Assembly (NCBI GenBank): GCA_964507025.1
Contig: CAZDOK010000006.1
Span: 62,001 to 126,000 of the forward strand
Direction of reading: 5' to 3'
Source: Amarobacter sp964507025
GTDB taxonomy: Bacteria; Chloroflexota; Dehalococcoidia; Tepidiformales; Tepidiformaceae
Length of the DNA: 64,000 nucleotides
A model generated the notes under the pieces. The model was not told the DNA's origin. It worked only from the letters and a program-made list of their open reading frames with translations, and searched no databases. The position numbers and the translations under genes are program-made. Positions within the stretch are counted from its first letter, which is position 1, and each line of letters opens with the position of its first letter. Positions 32,632-42,221 of this stretch are shown here, piece by piece.

Positions 32632-33663
32632 GTGAGTTACCGCATCGGCATCATCAACGTCACCGGCTATGCAGGCATGGAAGCGGCCCGCCTGCTCTGG
32701 AAGCACCCTGAGGCTCGATTGGTCGCGGCCACGGGACGTTCGCTCGCCGGGCAGCGTTTGGGTGAGGCGTTCCCGCACCTGGCGCTCTATGGAGACCTCC
32801 CCATCACGGAGGAGATCGAGGAGAGCGTTGACATCGTCTTTTCGTCACTCCCGACTGCGGCCAGCGCTGAGGCGTGCGCGCCATTCGTGCGAGCCGGGGT
32901 GAAGGTGGTCGACATCGCGGCGGACTTCCGGCTCCGGTCCCCCGGCGCCTTCGAGCAGTGGATGAGCGGCGGTCAGCCGCACCCGGCGCCGGACCTTCTG
33001 GCCGAGGCGATATACGGCCTTCCAGAACTCAACCGGGAGCGGATTGCCACGGCGAGGCTGGTTGCCAACCCGGGGTGCTACCCGGCGGCCGCGATCCTGG
33101 CCCTCGCGCCAGCCGTAGCGGCGGGGCTGGTCTCGGGAAACATCATCGTCGACGCCAAGTCCGGCATTTCAGGGGCGGGCCGCGGCTCTGGCGGCGGCTT
33201 CGGCTATAGCGAAGTGAACGAGGATGTCTCGGCCTACAAGATCGCGGCGCACAACCATCAGCCGGAAATCCAGCAGGAGCTGGCTGCGCTCAACGAAGCT
33301 CCGGCTCCGAAAGTGACCTTCGTCCCGCACCTGGTTCCCATGACCCGCGGCATCCACGCGACCTGCTACGCGCCGTTGAGCCGCACGGTGAGCAAGGCCG
33401 AGGTGATCGAGGTCTACCGGGGGTTCTACCGGAACGCGCCGTTCACCCGGGTGACCGACGTGCCGCCGCATACCAAGCACACGCTGGGTACCGACATGTG
33501 CCTGGTGCACCCGGTCGTCGATGAGCGCAACGGGATGCTCGTGGCGATCGGGGTGCTCGACAACCTGGGGAAGGGCGCGGCAGGGCAGGCGATCGAAAAC
33601 ATGAACCTCATGCTGGGAATCGACCAGGACGCGGGCCTCGACCTGCCGGCGGTGTACCCGTGA
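32632..33663 (+). CDS. argC: N-acetyl-gamma-glutamyl-phosphate reductase
   Basis: 343 residues from GTG 32632. NADP-binding IGIINVTGYAGME at the N-terminus, SSLPTAASAEAC, catalytic Cys in VANPGCYPAAAILALAP, and the end NLGKGAAGQAIENMNLMLG. Third step of arginine synthesis. CACAAT sits 6 bases before the GTG, a weaker -10 at the leaderless position. Stop overlaps argJ start by 4 bases. First gene of the arg cluster. Confidence 0.95.
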   Translation: MSYRIGIINVTGYAGMEAARLLWKHPEARLVAATGRSLAGQRLGEAFPHLALYGDLPITEEIEESVDIVFSSLPTAASAEACAPFVRAGVKVVDIAADFRLRSPGAFEQWMSGGQPHPAPDLLAEAIYGLPELNRERIATARLVANPGCYPAAAILALAPAVAAGLVSGNIIVDAKSGISGAGRGSGGGFGYSEVNEDVSAYKIAAHNHQPEIQQELAALNEAPAPKVTFVPHLVPMTRGIHATCYAPLSRTVSKAEVIEVYRGFYRNAPFTRVTDVPPHTKHTLGTDMCLVHPVVDERNGMLVAIGVLDNLGKGAAGQAIENMNLMLGIDQDAGLDLPAVYP

Positions 33664-34859
33664 CGGCCGAGGTGGACCCCTCGGGGCACGCGACTACCCC
33701 GCGTGGCTTCGTTGCTGGCGCGACCTACGCGGGAGTGAAGACGTTCGGCCAAGGCAAGCTCGATGTGGGCATCCTCGCCTCGCAGTTCCCGTGCACGGTG
33801 GCGGCAACCTATACGAAGAACGTGCTGCATTCGGCGTCGGTGGATATCAACCGGGCGAAGCTGGCCGCGTCGCCCGCCCGGGCGGTCGTCGTCAACGCCG
33901 GAGTGGCAAACTCGAGCACCGGACAGCGGGGAATCGACGATGGGCTGCGCATGACCGCGCTTGTCGCCGAGAAACTCGGTCTCGATGCCAGCGAAGTGCT
34001 GGTGTGCAGCACCGGCGTCATCGGCCACTACCTCCCGATGGAAAAGCTCGATGCCGGAATTGCGGCCATCCGTCTGGACGGGAACGGGGGGGAGCCGTTT
34101 TCCCGGGCCATCATGACCACGGATACGCGTCCAAAGCACGGGGCGGTGCGGTTCGGCCCCTACACCCTCGGCGGATGCTGCAAGGGCTCGGGGATGATCC
34201 ACCCGAACATGGCCACGATGCTCGCGTTCCTGACCAGCGACGCTCCCGTGGAGCAAGGGTTCCTGCAGCGCGCGCTCAGCGAAGTGGTTGACCGGACATT
34301 CAACCTGGTTTCGGTTGATGGCGACACGAGCCCGAGCGACACGGTCCTGCTGTTCGCGAACGGGGCGGCGGGAGGCGAGCCGATCGACGAGCAGTCGGAG
34401 CTGGCTGACGAGTTCGTTGAGGCCCTCGATGCCCTCTGCACCCACCTCGCGAAGGAGATCGCTCGCGACGGTGAGGGTGCTACCAGGCTGGTCGAGTTCG
34501 GCGTCAGGGGGGCTGCCACCGTTGACGAGGCGCGCGCCCTGGTGCGACTGCTGAGTACGTCGTACCTCCTCAAGTCGGCCATCCACGGTGCTGATCCGAA
34601 CTGGGGTCGTATCGCGGCGGTCATCGGGCGTTCCGGCCTTACCGTGAACGAGCCGGGAGTCACCATTGCCATCTGCGGCACGCGCGTGTTCGAGAACGAG
34701 CGGCCCACGGAGTTCGAGCCCGACCGTCTCTCGGCGGCCATGCGAGGCGATACCGTGGTGATCGAAGTGGACCTGGGCTCGGGCGGTGGCGAGGCGACGG
34801 GCTGGGGCTGTGACCTTTCGGCCGACTACGTCTCCATCAACGCGGACTACCACACATGA
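33660..34859 (+). CDS. argJ: Glutamate N-acetyltransferase / ornithine acetyltransferase
   Basis: 399 residues. Autocleavage/nucleophile region SGMIHPNMATMLAFLTSDA with the key Thr, preceded by GGCCKGSGMI. NGAAG and NWGRIAAVIGRSG are conserved. Recycles acetyl from N-acetylornithine to glutamate, so a separate argA or argE is not required. GTG start in GTGA overlap with argC; ends in ATGA overlap with argB, so the three are translated as a unit. Confidence 0.95.
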   Translation: MTAEVDPSGHATTPRGFVAGATYAGVKTFGQGKLDVGILASQFPCTVAATYTKNVLHSASVDINRAKLAASPARAVVVNAGVANSSTGQRGIDDGLRMTALVAEKLGLDASEVLVCSTGVIGHYLPMEKLDAGIAAIRLDGNGGEPFSRAIMTTDTRPKHGAVRFGPYTLGGCCKGSGMIHPNMATMLAFLTSDAPVEQGFLQRALSEVVDRTFNLVSVDGDTSPSDTVLLFANGAAGGEPIDEQSELADEFVEALDALCTHLAKEIARDGEGATRLVEFGVRGAATVDEARALVRLLSTSYLLKSAIHGADPNWGRIAAVIGRSGLTVNEPGVTIAICGTRVFENERPTEFEPDRLSAAMRGDTVVIEVDLGSGGGEATGWGCDLSADYVSINADYHT

Positions 34860-35620
34860 GCCGGCCGCTGGTCATCAAGATCGGGGGGAGCACCCTCGGT
34901 GCCGCCGACACGACCTTTCGCGACGTGGCAACGCTGGCGGCAGGCGGCAACGTGCCGGTGATCGTTCATGGTGGCGGCGCCGAGGCCAGCAAGTGGCTCG
35001 AGGCGATGCAGATCCCTTCTCGCTTCGAGCGAGGGCTCCGGGTCACCGACGAGCGTGTGCTCCCGGTCGTTGTGGCGGTGTTCGCGGGCCTGGTCAACAA
35101 GCGCATCGTGAGCGCGATCAATGCGGCGGGCGCCACTGCGGTGGGCCTCTGCGGGGCCGACGGGCGCATCCTGGAGTGCCGCATTGCAGCGCCGGAGCTG
35201 GGCTTCGTCGGCGACCCGGTTGCGGTCCATCCCGCGGCCATCGCGGCGCTGCACGGCGCAGGCATCATGCCGGTCATCGGGCCCATCGGGTTTGTACCGG
35301 GGAACGACGCCGACCAGCTGGTGAACGTGAACGCCGATACCGTCGCGGGAAACATCGCCGCGGCGCTGAACGCGGAGCGGCTGGTGTTTCTCACCGATGT
35401 GGAGGGCGTGCGCGGGGCGGATGGGCGCGCGATTCCGCGTCTCACCGCCGGCGAAGCTCGCGCACTCATCGCCGACGGCACCGTGGCGGGCGGGATGATC
35501 CCGAAGGTCGAAGCCTGCCTTCATGCGCTTTCGCTCGGAGTTCCGGTGCAGATCGTCGATGGCCGCCAGCCCGGTATGCTGCTTGCACTCGAGGGAAACG
35601 GAACTGTCTTCGAGGCCTGA
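34856..35620 (+). CDS. argB: Acetylglutamate kinase
   Basis: 254 residues. KIGGSTLG at the N-terminus, VIVHGGGAEASKWLEAM, GPIGFVPGNDADQLVNVNADTVAGNIA and GGMIPKVEACLHAL. It lacks the long N-terminal helix of the arginine-inhibited form, so it may be of the E. coli-like, less sensitive type (inference). Phosphorylates N-acetylglutamate. Overlaps argJ. Confidence 0.94.
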   Translation: MSRPLVIKIGGSTLGAADTTFRDVATLAAGGNVPVIVHGGGAEASKWLEAMQIPSRFERGLRVTDERVLPVVVAVFAGLVNKRIVSAINAAGATAVGLCGADGRILECRIAAPELGFVGDPVAVHPAAIAALHGAGIMPVIGPIGFVPGNDADQLVNVNADTVAGNIAAALNAERLVFLTDVEGVRGADGRAIPRLTAGEARALIADGTVAGGMIPKVEACLHALSLGVPVQIVDGRQPGMLLALEGNGTVFEA

Positions 35621-35695
35621 ACCAAACCCGTTAACACGAGTGGCTATGCTGTCGGGTGACATCCGTGACTCTCATTGACAGAATGATGCCCAAAC

Positions 35696-37807
35696 GTGAA
35701 CGAGACTGACACCGCAGCCCCGGCGCTTGCCCACGACGCAGTCGACATTGAGGAGCCGCCCGCGCCGGCGGTGGACCTCGATGACCCCTCGCTTTACCTC
35801 AACCGCGAGCTGAGCTGGCTCGAGTTCAACCAGCGGGTGCTCGAGGAAGCGCACGACGAACGCAACCGGCTACTGGAGCGGGTGAAGTTCATCGCGATCA
35901 GCGCAAGCAACCTCGACGAGTTCTATACGAAGCGGGTGGGCTGGCTCCGGCGGATGCGGGCCGCTGATCCTCGCGCCCAGACCGCCGATGGGCGCACCAT
36001 CGCCGAACAGATGGATCTGGTTATCGACCGGTGCCTCGCCATGCGCACAGAGATCGAGACGACCTGGCGGCAGGAGCTCGCGCCGCAGCTAGCCGAAGCC
36101 GGCATCCACATCGTTCGCTACGAGCACCTCGAACGCGAGGCTCGCGAGCGGCTGACGTCGTATTTCGAACATGCGATCTTCCCGGTGCTCACGCCGCTCG
36201 TCGTCGATCCTGCTCACCCGTTCCCGTTCATCTCGAGCGGGAGCCTGTCGCTCGCGCTCAACGTCCGGCACCCGGCGAGTGGCCAGGACAGGTTCGCGCG
36301 AGTGAAGGTACCCGGGAACCGGCCGCGGTTCGTGGAGGCGGGAGACAACCGGTTCGTGCTCATCGAGGACCTGATTGCTGCCCACGTGACGATGCTCTTC
36401 CCGGGCATGGAGGTGACCGAGGCCTATGGGCTGCGCGTCATCCGCAGTGCGGAAATCGGCAGTCCGGGCGAGGAGGCCGACGACCTCCTGGAGCTCATCG
36501 AGAGCGCGCTGCGGAAGCGCCGCCTCGCCGAGGCAGTGAGCCTCGAGGTCACGGGGTCGCTCTCCCAGAGCCGCCTCGAGCTTCTGCTCGAAGAGCTGCA
36601 GCTTTCGGAGCGCGACATCTACCAGTCGGAGGGGCCGCTGGGGCTTCACGACCTGTTCCAGCTCGCGAGCCTGCCGTTTCCCGAGCTTTGCGACCCCCCG
36701 TTCACGCCTGCCGTGCCGACGGTGTTCCAGGGCACCGGCGACGCTGCCTCGTTCTTCGCCACGCTGCGCGAACGCGACATCCTGGTGCACCACCCGTACG
36801 AATCATTCGACGCAACCGTTGTCCGTTTCATCGAGGAGGCGGCCGAGGACCCGGCCGTGCTGGCGATCAAGCAGACCATGTACCGGACTTCACCGGATTC
36901 GCCGATCCTGGAGTCGCTCATTGAAGCTGCCGGCCGGGGGAAGCAGGTCGCGGTCCTGGTGGAGCTGACGGCGCGCTTCGACGAGGCGAACAACATCGAA
37001 TGGGCGCGCAAGCTGGAAAGCGCCGGGGTGCACGTGGCCTACGGGCTGCCGGAGATGAAGATCCATTCGAAGATCTGCCTGGTGGTTCGCGAGGAAGTGG
37101 GCGGGGTGACGATGTACGCGCATGTCGGCACGGGCAACTACAACTCGCGCACCGCGCGCCTGTACACCGACCTGGGCCTGTTCACTTCGGACCCCCGGAT
37201 CTGCGCCGACCTGGTGCGCATATTCAACTTTCTCACCGGGTACAGCGATGTCGCAGAGACGGAGGAGCTGCTGGCAGCCCCGGCGAATCTTCGCAGCGGG
37301 CTGGCCAGCCGGGTGGAGCGCGAGATCGAGAACGCCCGGGCCGGGAAGCGCGCCGGCGTGGTCTTCAAGATGAACGCGCTGGAAGACCCCGAGTTCACCA
37401 GGCTCCTCTATCGCGCGTCCCAGTCCGGCGTGCAGGTCGACCTCATTATCCGGGGCATCTGCAGGCTTCGCCCGGGCATCCCCGGGCTGAGCGACAACGT
37501 CCGGGTGGTGAGTATCATCGGGCGATTCCTGGAACACTCGAGGGTGTACTACTTCGAGAACGGCGGTGAACCCGAGTACTTCATCGGCAGCGCGGATGTG
37601 ATGAAACGCAACCTCGATGAACGGATCGAGGTGCTCGCGCCCATTCGCTCGCCGGAACACCGGGCACAGATCGATGACCTCATCGAGACGATGCTCGCCG
37701 ATCGCCGCCAGGGCTGGCGGTTGGTCGATAGCACGTGGCACCGCGATCCCGCGGTCACGGACCCGGGCGTGCACGCCCTCCTGCTTTCCCGCGCACCGTT
37801 CGGATAG
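35696..37807 (+). CDS. ppk: Polyphosphate kinase 1
   Basis: 703 residues, all four PPK1 domains. N-terminal YLNRELSWLEFNQRVLEEA; catalytic region with MKIHSKICLVVR (His of the phosphate-bound intermediate), GTGNYNSRTARLYTDLGLFT, LIIRGICRLRPGIPG and FLEHSRVYYFENGG. Makes polyphosphate reversibly from ATP. GTG 35696 has no clear Shine-Dalgarno. A TATGCT element at 35643 and an isolated TTGACA at 35675 lie upstream. It separates argB from argD. Confidence 0.95.
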   Translation: MNETDTAAPALAHDAVDIEEPPAPAVDLDDPSLYLNRELSWLEFNQRVLEEAHDERNRLLERVKFIAISASNLDEFYTKRVGWLRRMRAADPRAQTADGRTIAEQMDLVIDRCLAMRTEIETTWRQELAPQLAEAGIHIVRYEHLEREARERLTSYFEHAIFPVLTPLVVDPAHPFPFISSGSLSLALNVRHPASGQDRFARVKVPGNRPRFVEAGDNRFVLIEDLIAAHVTMLFPGMEVTEAYGLRVIRSAEIGSPGEEADDLLELIESALRKRRLAEAVSLEVTGSLSQSRLELLLEELQLSERDIYQSEGPLGLHDLFQLASLPFPELCDPPFTPAVPTVFQGTGDAASFFATLRERDILVHHPYESFDATVVRFIEEAAEDPAVLAIKQTMYRTSPDSPILESLIEAAGRGKQVAVLVELTARFDEANNIEWARKLESAGVHVAYGLPEMKIHSKICLVVREEVGGVTMYAHVGTGNYNSRTARLYTDLGLFTSDPRICADLVRIFNFLTGYSDVAETEELLAAPANLRSGLASRVEREIENARAGKRAGVVFKMNALEDPEFTRLLYRASQSGVQVDLIIRGICRLRPGIPGLSDNVRVVSIIGRFLEHSRVYYFENGGEPEYFIGSADVMKRNLDERIEVLAPIRSPEHRAQIDDLIETMLADRRQGWRLVDSTWHRDPAVTDPGVHALLLSRAPFG

Positions 37808-37837
37808 CCGGCGGTTTCCGGTGGGACCCTCAGCAAC

Positions 37838-37843
37838 TACCAT
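37838..37843 (+). promoter_or_regulatory. Possible -10 box for argD
   Basis: TACCAT predicts a start near 37850, giving a 13-base leader that contains the CTGGAGG ribosome site before ATG 37863. Confidence 0.35.
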
Positions 37844-37862
37844 GGCTTGCCTGGAGGTTGCC

Positions 37863-39065
37863 ATGACTGACTGGGTCGCCGAAGAACACCGCTACGTCTT
37901 CCAGAACTACGGGCGCCAGCCCGTGGTAATCGAGCGTGGCGAGGGCACCCGTGCATGGGATGTCGATGGTAACGAGTACCTGGACTTCGTGGGTGGGGTC
38001 GCGGTGAACACGCTTGGCCACGCCCATCCCGTTGTGGCGAACGCCCTCGCCGAGCAGGCGAAGACACTCATTCACACGTCGAACCTGTTCTACACGAAGC
38101 CGATGATCGAGCTCGCCCGGCTCCTCGTGGAGCATTCATGCCTCGATCGCGTTTTCTTCTGCAACTCGGGAACGGAAGCGGTCGAAGGCGCGATCAAGCT
38201 CGCACGGCGCTGGGGGCACGACACGCGCAACGGCGCCTACGAGATCATCACCACGGTGGACAGCTTCCACGGGAGGTCGATGGGCTCGCTCGCCGCCACG
38301 GGAAACGAGCGGTACCAGGAGCCATTCGGTCCGCTGCTCCCGGGTTTCGTTCATGTGCCCTGGAACGACCTCGACGCCATCCGGGCGGCGACGAGCCAGA
38401 AGACCGTCGCTGTCATGGTTGAGCCGATCCAGGGCGAGGGCGGCGTCAACATGCCCGCTCCCGGGTACCTGCGAGCGGTGCGGGACTGGTGCAATGAGCG
38501 GGGGCTCTTGCTGATCCTTGACGAGGTCCAGACGGGGGTCGGCCGCACCGGCACGCTCTGGGCGTACGAGCAGGAGGGCGTGAAACCCGACATCATGACC
38601 CTCGCCAAAGGCCTGGCGGGCGGAGTCCCGATCGGGGCCGTGCTCGCGCGCGAGGAGATCGCCGCCCACATGGTGAAGGGCGATCATGGCAGTACGTTCG
38701 GCGGCAACGCCCTCGCCACGGCTGCCGGCCACGCTGTCCTGAAGTACATCATCGACAACGACATTCCGGCTCGCGTGCGCAATGCCTCGGACCGGCTCAT
38801 GACCAGCCTGCGGTCGATGGAGGATCGGTTGGAGGTGGTGACCGAGGTGCGGGGCCGCGGCCTGCTGGCCGCCGTGGGGCTGGCGCGAGACTGCGCGGCC
38901 GAAGTGGTCGACCAGTGCCGACAGCGGGGCCTGCTGGCGAACAACGTGCGGCCCAACGCCATCCGCCTGATGCCGCCGTTGAACGTCACCGACGACGAGA
39001 TCGACCGGGCGTGCGACATCCTCGAAGAGGCCATCGCCGCCGCGACCGCCCCGGCCGCCAAGTGA
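37863..39065 (+). CDS. argD: Acetylornithine aminotransferase
   Basis: 400 residues from ATG 37863 (GGAGG six bases upstream). Class III PLP enzyme: NSGTEAVEGAIKLARRW, the Asp in LILDEVQTGVGRTG, and the PLP Lys in MTLAKGLAGGVPIGAV. Fourth step of arginine synthesis; may also serve lysine synthesis. The longer upstream frame lies inside ppk and is not coding. Confidence 0.94.
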   Translation: MTDWVAEEHRYVFQNYGRQPVVIERGEGTRAWDVDGNEYLDFVGGVAVNTLGHAHPVVANALAEQAKTLIHTSNLFYTKPMIELARLLVEHSCLDRVFFCNSGTEAVEGAIKLARRWGHDTRNGAYEIITTVDSFHGRSMGSLAATGNERYQEPFGPLLPGFVHVPWNDLDAIRAATSQKTVAVMVEPIQGEGGVNMPAPGYLRAVRDWCNERGLLLILDEVQTGVGRTGTLWAYEQEGVKPDIMTLAKGLAGGVPIGAVLAREEIAAHMVKGDHGSTFGGNALATAAGHAVLKYIIDNDIPARVRNASDRLMTSLRSMEDRLEVVTEVRGRGLLAAVGLARDCAAEVVDQCRQRGLLANNVRPNAIRLMPPLNVTDDEIDRACDILEEAIAAATAPAAK

Positions 39066-39113
39066 CATCGGGCCTTGCCCGCGGGGTTACGATGTCGGAC
39101 AGAGGGCAGACAG

Positions 39114-40187
39114 ATGGCTGACGAATTCCAGGACTTCACACTGGCGGCTGTGCAAGCGGCCCCGGTGTACCTCGACCGCGATGCGAGCATCGAGAAGGCG
39201 TGCAGGCTCATCGACGATGCCGCGGCACTGGGCGCCGACCTCGCGGTTTTCGGCGAAACGTGGGTTTCGGGCTACGCATCGTTTGCCGCGTGGCCGAATC
39301 ATCCCGCGTTCGGGCACCTGCTCCGGCGGTTCATTCTGAACGGAGTCGAAGTGCCGTCGCCCGCCACTGAGGCACTCTGCCGGGCGGCTCGCCGGTCCGG
39401 TACCGATGTTGTCATCGGCGTGGCGGAGCGGGACGGCACCACCCAGGGAACGATCTATTGCACGCTCCTGTTCATCGGGAAGGAAGGGAAGCTGCTCGGC
39501 AAGCACCGGAAGCTCAAGCCCACCATGTACGAGCGAACGGTCTGGGGCGAAGGCGATGGGAGCTCGCTCGTGGTGTATGACCGGCCATATGGGCGCCTGG
39601 GCGGGTTGAACTGCTGGGAACACCAGATGGTGCTCCCGGGTTACGCGCTGATGAGCCAGGGCATCCAGGTGCATGCGGGAGCCTGGCCCGGCGGTGCGTT
39701 TACCCGCCAGGACGTACTCTCCCGGGCATTCGCCATGCAGGCGGGTGCCTACGTGGTGATGACCGGTGGATTGCTGCGCGAACAGGACCTGCCGGCCGAG
39801 TTCCGCGAACTGCGCATGGAGATCGACGGCAAGGCCCGCAGCGTGATCCTCCCCTGCGACGGGCTCTCCGGGATCATCGGGCCGAATGGCGACTACCTGG
39901 CGGGACCGGTGCAGAACGAGGAGGTTATCCTCACGGCGAAGGCCAACCTCGGCACCGTCATGTTCCAGAAGATGATCGCGGACCACGCGGGCCACTACAC
40001 ACGTCCCGACGTGTTCGACTTCCGCGTGAATCGGCGCCCGAAGCGGATTGCGCGGCTGGAAGCGGACCCGGCGGCCATCGAGGCTGTTCGCACGGGGATC
40101 GGCAACGGGGCCATCGGCACCGGAGATGACCTGCGCGGAGCGGTCGAAGACCTCAAGTTAGGCATCGACTCGGCGCACGGAGGGTAG
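39114..40187 (+). CDS. Nitrilase-type carbon-nitrogen hydrolase
   Basis: 357 residues from ATG 39114. Catalytic triad visible: Glu in VFGETWVSGYA, Lys in GKHRKLKPTMYERT and Cys in LGGLNCWEHQMVL. The CWEH form and length place it with true nitrilases (nitrile to acid) rather than amidases. It sits 48 bases after argD and 6 before the SdpI gene. Such enzymes assemble as spirals. Why it lies in an arg cluster is not clear. Confidence 0.88.
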   Translation: MADEFQDFTLAAVQAAPVYLDRDASIEKACRLIDDAAALGADLAVFGETWVSGYASFAAWPNHPAFGHLLRRFILNGVEVPSPATEALCRAARRSGTDVVIGVAERDGTTQGTIYCTLLFIGKEGKLLGKHRKLKPTMYERTVWGEGDGSSLVVYDRPYGRLGGLNCWEHQMVLPGYALMSQGIQVHAGAWPGGAFTRQDVLSRAFAMQAGAYVVMTGGLLREQDLPAEFRELRMEIDGKARSVILPCDGLSGIIGPNGDYLAGPVQNEEVILTAKANLGTVMFQKMIADHAGHYTRPDVFDFRVNRRPKRIARLEADPAAIEAVRTGIGNGAIGTGDDLRGAVEDLKLGIDSAHGG

Positions 40188-40193
40188 CGGCAG

Positions 40194-40550
40194 GTGTGGG
40201 TAGCGTATCTGGTGATGACGCTCGGCGCGGCAGCGATCACGGTTGTTGGGTGGTATGCATGGCTTGGTAGGCTGCCCCGGCAGGGCTTCGCGGGGATCCG
40301 CACGCCGTACACGATGGCGAACGACGAGCAGTGGTATGCGGCGCACAAGTACGGGGCGCCGTACCTCATCTTCGGGGGCGTTGCTGTCCTGGCCGTGGGG
40401 CTTGCGGCGCTGCCGTTCGCGATAGCCGGGAGCCTCCCTGAAGCGTTCTCCGTCACGGTGCTGCTGGCATCGGCCGGAGTGCTCCTCGTTGCCGCCCTGG
40501 CGTCGTGGTACTACGGGGTGCGCGGGGCGAAGGCCCACCTGGGACAGTAG
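40194..40550 (+). CDS. SdpI-family small membrane protein
   Basis: 118 residues, three membrane segments (about 4-24, 58-80, 88-112). The family signature is present: GFAGIRTPYTMANDEQWYAAHKYGA. SdpI in Bacillus gives immunity to a secreted toxin; the wider family is uncharacterised. GTG start six bases after the nitrilase stop, so same operon. No toxin gene is adjacent. Confidence 0.78.
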   Translation: MWVAYLVMTLGAAAITVVGWYAWLGRLPRQGFAGIRTPYTMANDEQWYAAHKYGAPYLIFGGVAVLAVGLAALPFAIAGSLPEAFSVTVLLASAGVLLVAALASWYYGVRGAKAHLGQ

Positions 40551-40617
40551 GCCAATTCCCCCGTTACTGGCCGGCAGGCGATACTCAGCACCACTACCAC
40601 CATAACGGGAAGCTTCC

Positions 40618-41853
40618 GTGCCGAAACTCATCCTCGCCTATTCGGGCGGCCTCGATACCACGACGGCCATCAAGTGGCTCTCGGTCGAACAGGGTTACGA
40701 CGTCATCGCGCTGAACATCGATGTCGGCAAGTCGCGCGAACAGCCGGTTGTGGAGTCGCGCGGGCTGGCAGCGGGCGCGCTCAAGGTGCGTGTCATCGAC
40801 GGCCGCGAGGATTTCCTGCGGTACTTCGCTTTTCCGGCGCTCGCGGCCGGCGCCGTGTACCAGGACCAGTACCCCCTTGCCACCGCGCTGGCACGCCCGC
40901 TCATGGCAAAGCTGCTGGTCGACGTGGCACACGAGGAAGGCGCGACCGCCGTCGCTCACGGTTGCACGGGAAAGGGCAACGACCAGGTCCGGTTCGATGT
41001 TGGTATCCAGACGCTGGACCCGACGCTGAAGATCGTCGCGCCCACTCGCGAGAATGCGATGGCGCGCGAATACCAGATCGAGTATTTGAAGCAGCACGGG
41101 GTCGACATCCCCTGGGGCCAGAAAGGGCCGTTCAGCATCGACGAGAACATGTGGGGTCGCAGCGCCGAGGCTGGCGTCCTGGAGGACCCGTGGGCTGAGC
41201 CCCCCCGGGAAGCCTATGAGTGGACGCGCGACCCGGAAGAAGCACCAGCCACGCCCGAATACGTCGAGATTGAGTACCAATCCGGTATGCCCATCCGGCT
41301 GAACGGCGAGGACATTGGACCGGTCGCGATGGTCGAACGTCTGAACGATCTCGGCGGCCTCCATGGCGTTGGGCGGATCGATCACGTCGAAGACCGGCTC
41401 GTCGGTATCAAGAGCCGCGAGATTTACGAGGCTCCCGCAGGCGTGATCTTGCACACGGCCCACCGCGCGCTCGAGTCGCTGACGCTTTCGAAACAGCAGA
41501 TCAAGCTGAAGAAGCTCATCGCGACCGAGTACGCGGAACTCATCTACAACGGGCTCTGGTTCAGTGCCCACCACCAGGACATTGCCGCCTACGTTGCCAG
41601 CACGCAACGCCATGTAACGGGCACCGTACGGGTCAAGCTCCACCGCGGACAGGCGACCGTTGCCGGACGCAGGGCCCCACAGTCGCTATACGACCGGGGA
41701 CTGGCGACCTATGATCGGGGCGACACGTACGACCAATCGGCTGCTGTCGGGTTCATCAATATCTGGGGCCTCCAGACGCGCACCCAGGCCCGGGTTCAGC
41801 TGCTCGGGGAGCTCCCCGAGGCGCTGAAGATCGCCATGCCGCAGCACGAGTGA
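40618..41853 (+). CDS. argG: Argininosuccinate synthase
   Basis: 411 residues. ATP pyrophosphatase loop AYSGGLDTTTAIKWL, GCTGKGNDQVRFD, citrulline-binding ENMWGRSAE, PGFISN-type end replaced by the AVGFINIWGLQTRTQA tail. Penultimate step of arginine synthesis. GTG 40618; GGGA upstream. argF and argH are not in the window. The 67-base gap before it shows only a possible weak ribosome site. Confidence 0.94.
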   Translation: MPKLILAYSGGLDTTTAIKWLSVEQGYDVIALNIDVGKSREQPVVESRGLAAGALKVRVIDGREDFLRYFAFPALAAGAVYQDQYPLATALARPLMAKLLVDVAHEEGATAVAHGCTGKGNDQVRFDVGIQTLDPTLKIVAPTRENAMAREYQIEYLKQHGVDIPWGQKGPFSIDENMWGRSAEAGVLEDPWAEPPREAYEWTRDPEEAPATPEYVEIEYQSGMPIRLNGEDIGPVAMVERLNDLGGLHGVGRIDHVEDRLVGIKSREIYEAPAGVILHTAHRALESLTLSKQQIKLKKLIATEYAELIYNGLWFSAHHQDIAAYVASTQRHVTGTVRVKLHRGQATVAGRRAPQSLYDRGLATYDRGDTYDQSAAVGFINIWGLQTRTQARVQLLGELPEALKIAMPQHE

Positions 41854-41873
41854 AACGCACTGAGGGGGAGTTC

Positions 41874-42221
41874 ATGCCGGGAGTGACGGAGTCAGCAGCG
41901 ATCGTCAGATACGAGGGATCGAGCCCCGGCACTGAAATCTGGGGCTACACGCAGGCGAACTTCCTGGTCGCGGTGCCCGGCCGTCACGCGAAAGAGTCGG
42001 CGGTCCTCCTCAATGAGCCCGCGGGTCAGTACATGGTGGCCGAACTGGAAATCGAGGACTCTGCCGAGAGTCGTGAAGCACTCGCGCGGCTGGTGGGCGA
42101 AGCGTGGTACCCGGTGGCCGTCGAGCGGGGTGGCGACATCGAATCGATTGTCACCGTGTCGCGCGCGTTCCTCGCTGAGCATCCGGAGATCCTTGACTCC
42201 GTCAGGAAGGCGCTCGGTTGA
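41874..42221 (+). CDS. Conserved-looking small protein (115 residues), function unknown
   Basis: Not recognised. Mixed alpha/beta, no signal or membrane span. I chose ATG 41874 with AGGGGG upstream; a GTG at 41850 overlapping argG is possible. Residues such as WGYTQANFLVAVPGRH and the end FLAEHPEILDSVRKALG are ordered-looking. Position, coupled to argG before and to the GH13 gene after (TTGA overlap), says it is translated with them. Confidence 0.6.
   Translation: MPGVTESAAIVRYEGSSPGTEIWGYTQANFLVAVPGRHAKESAVLLNEPAGQYMVAELEIEDSAESREALARLVGEAWYPVAVERGGDIESIVTVSRAFLAEHPEILDSVRKALG

Noticed and set aside
35675..35680. TTGACA as -35 of ppk
   Set aside because: Only 15 bases from the start codon, no -10 at the right distance.
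37617..37862. N-terminal extension of argD into ppk
   Set aside because: It is the alternate frame of ppk; the ATG at 37863 has GGAGG and starts the true argD N-terminus.
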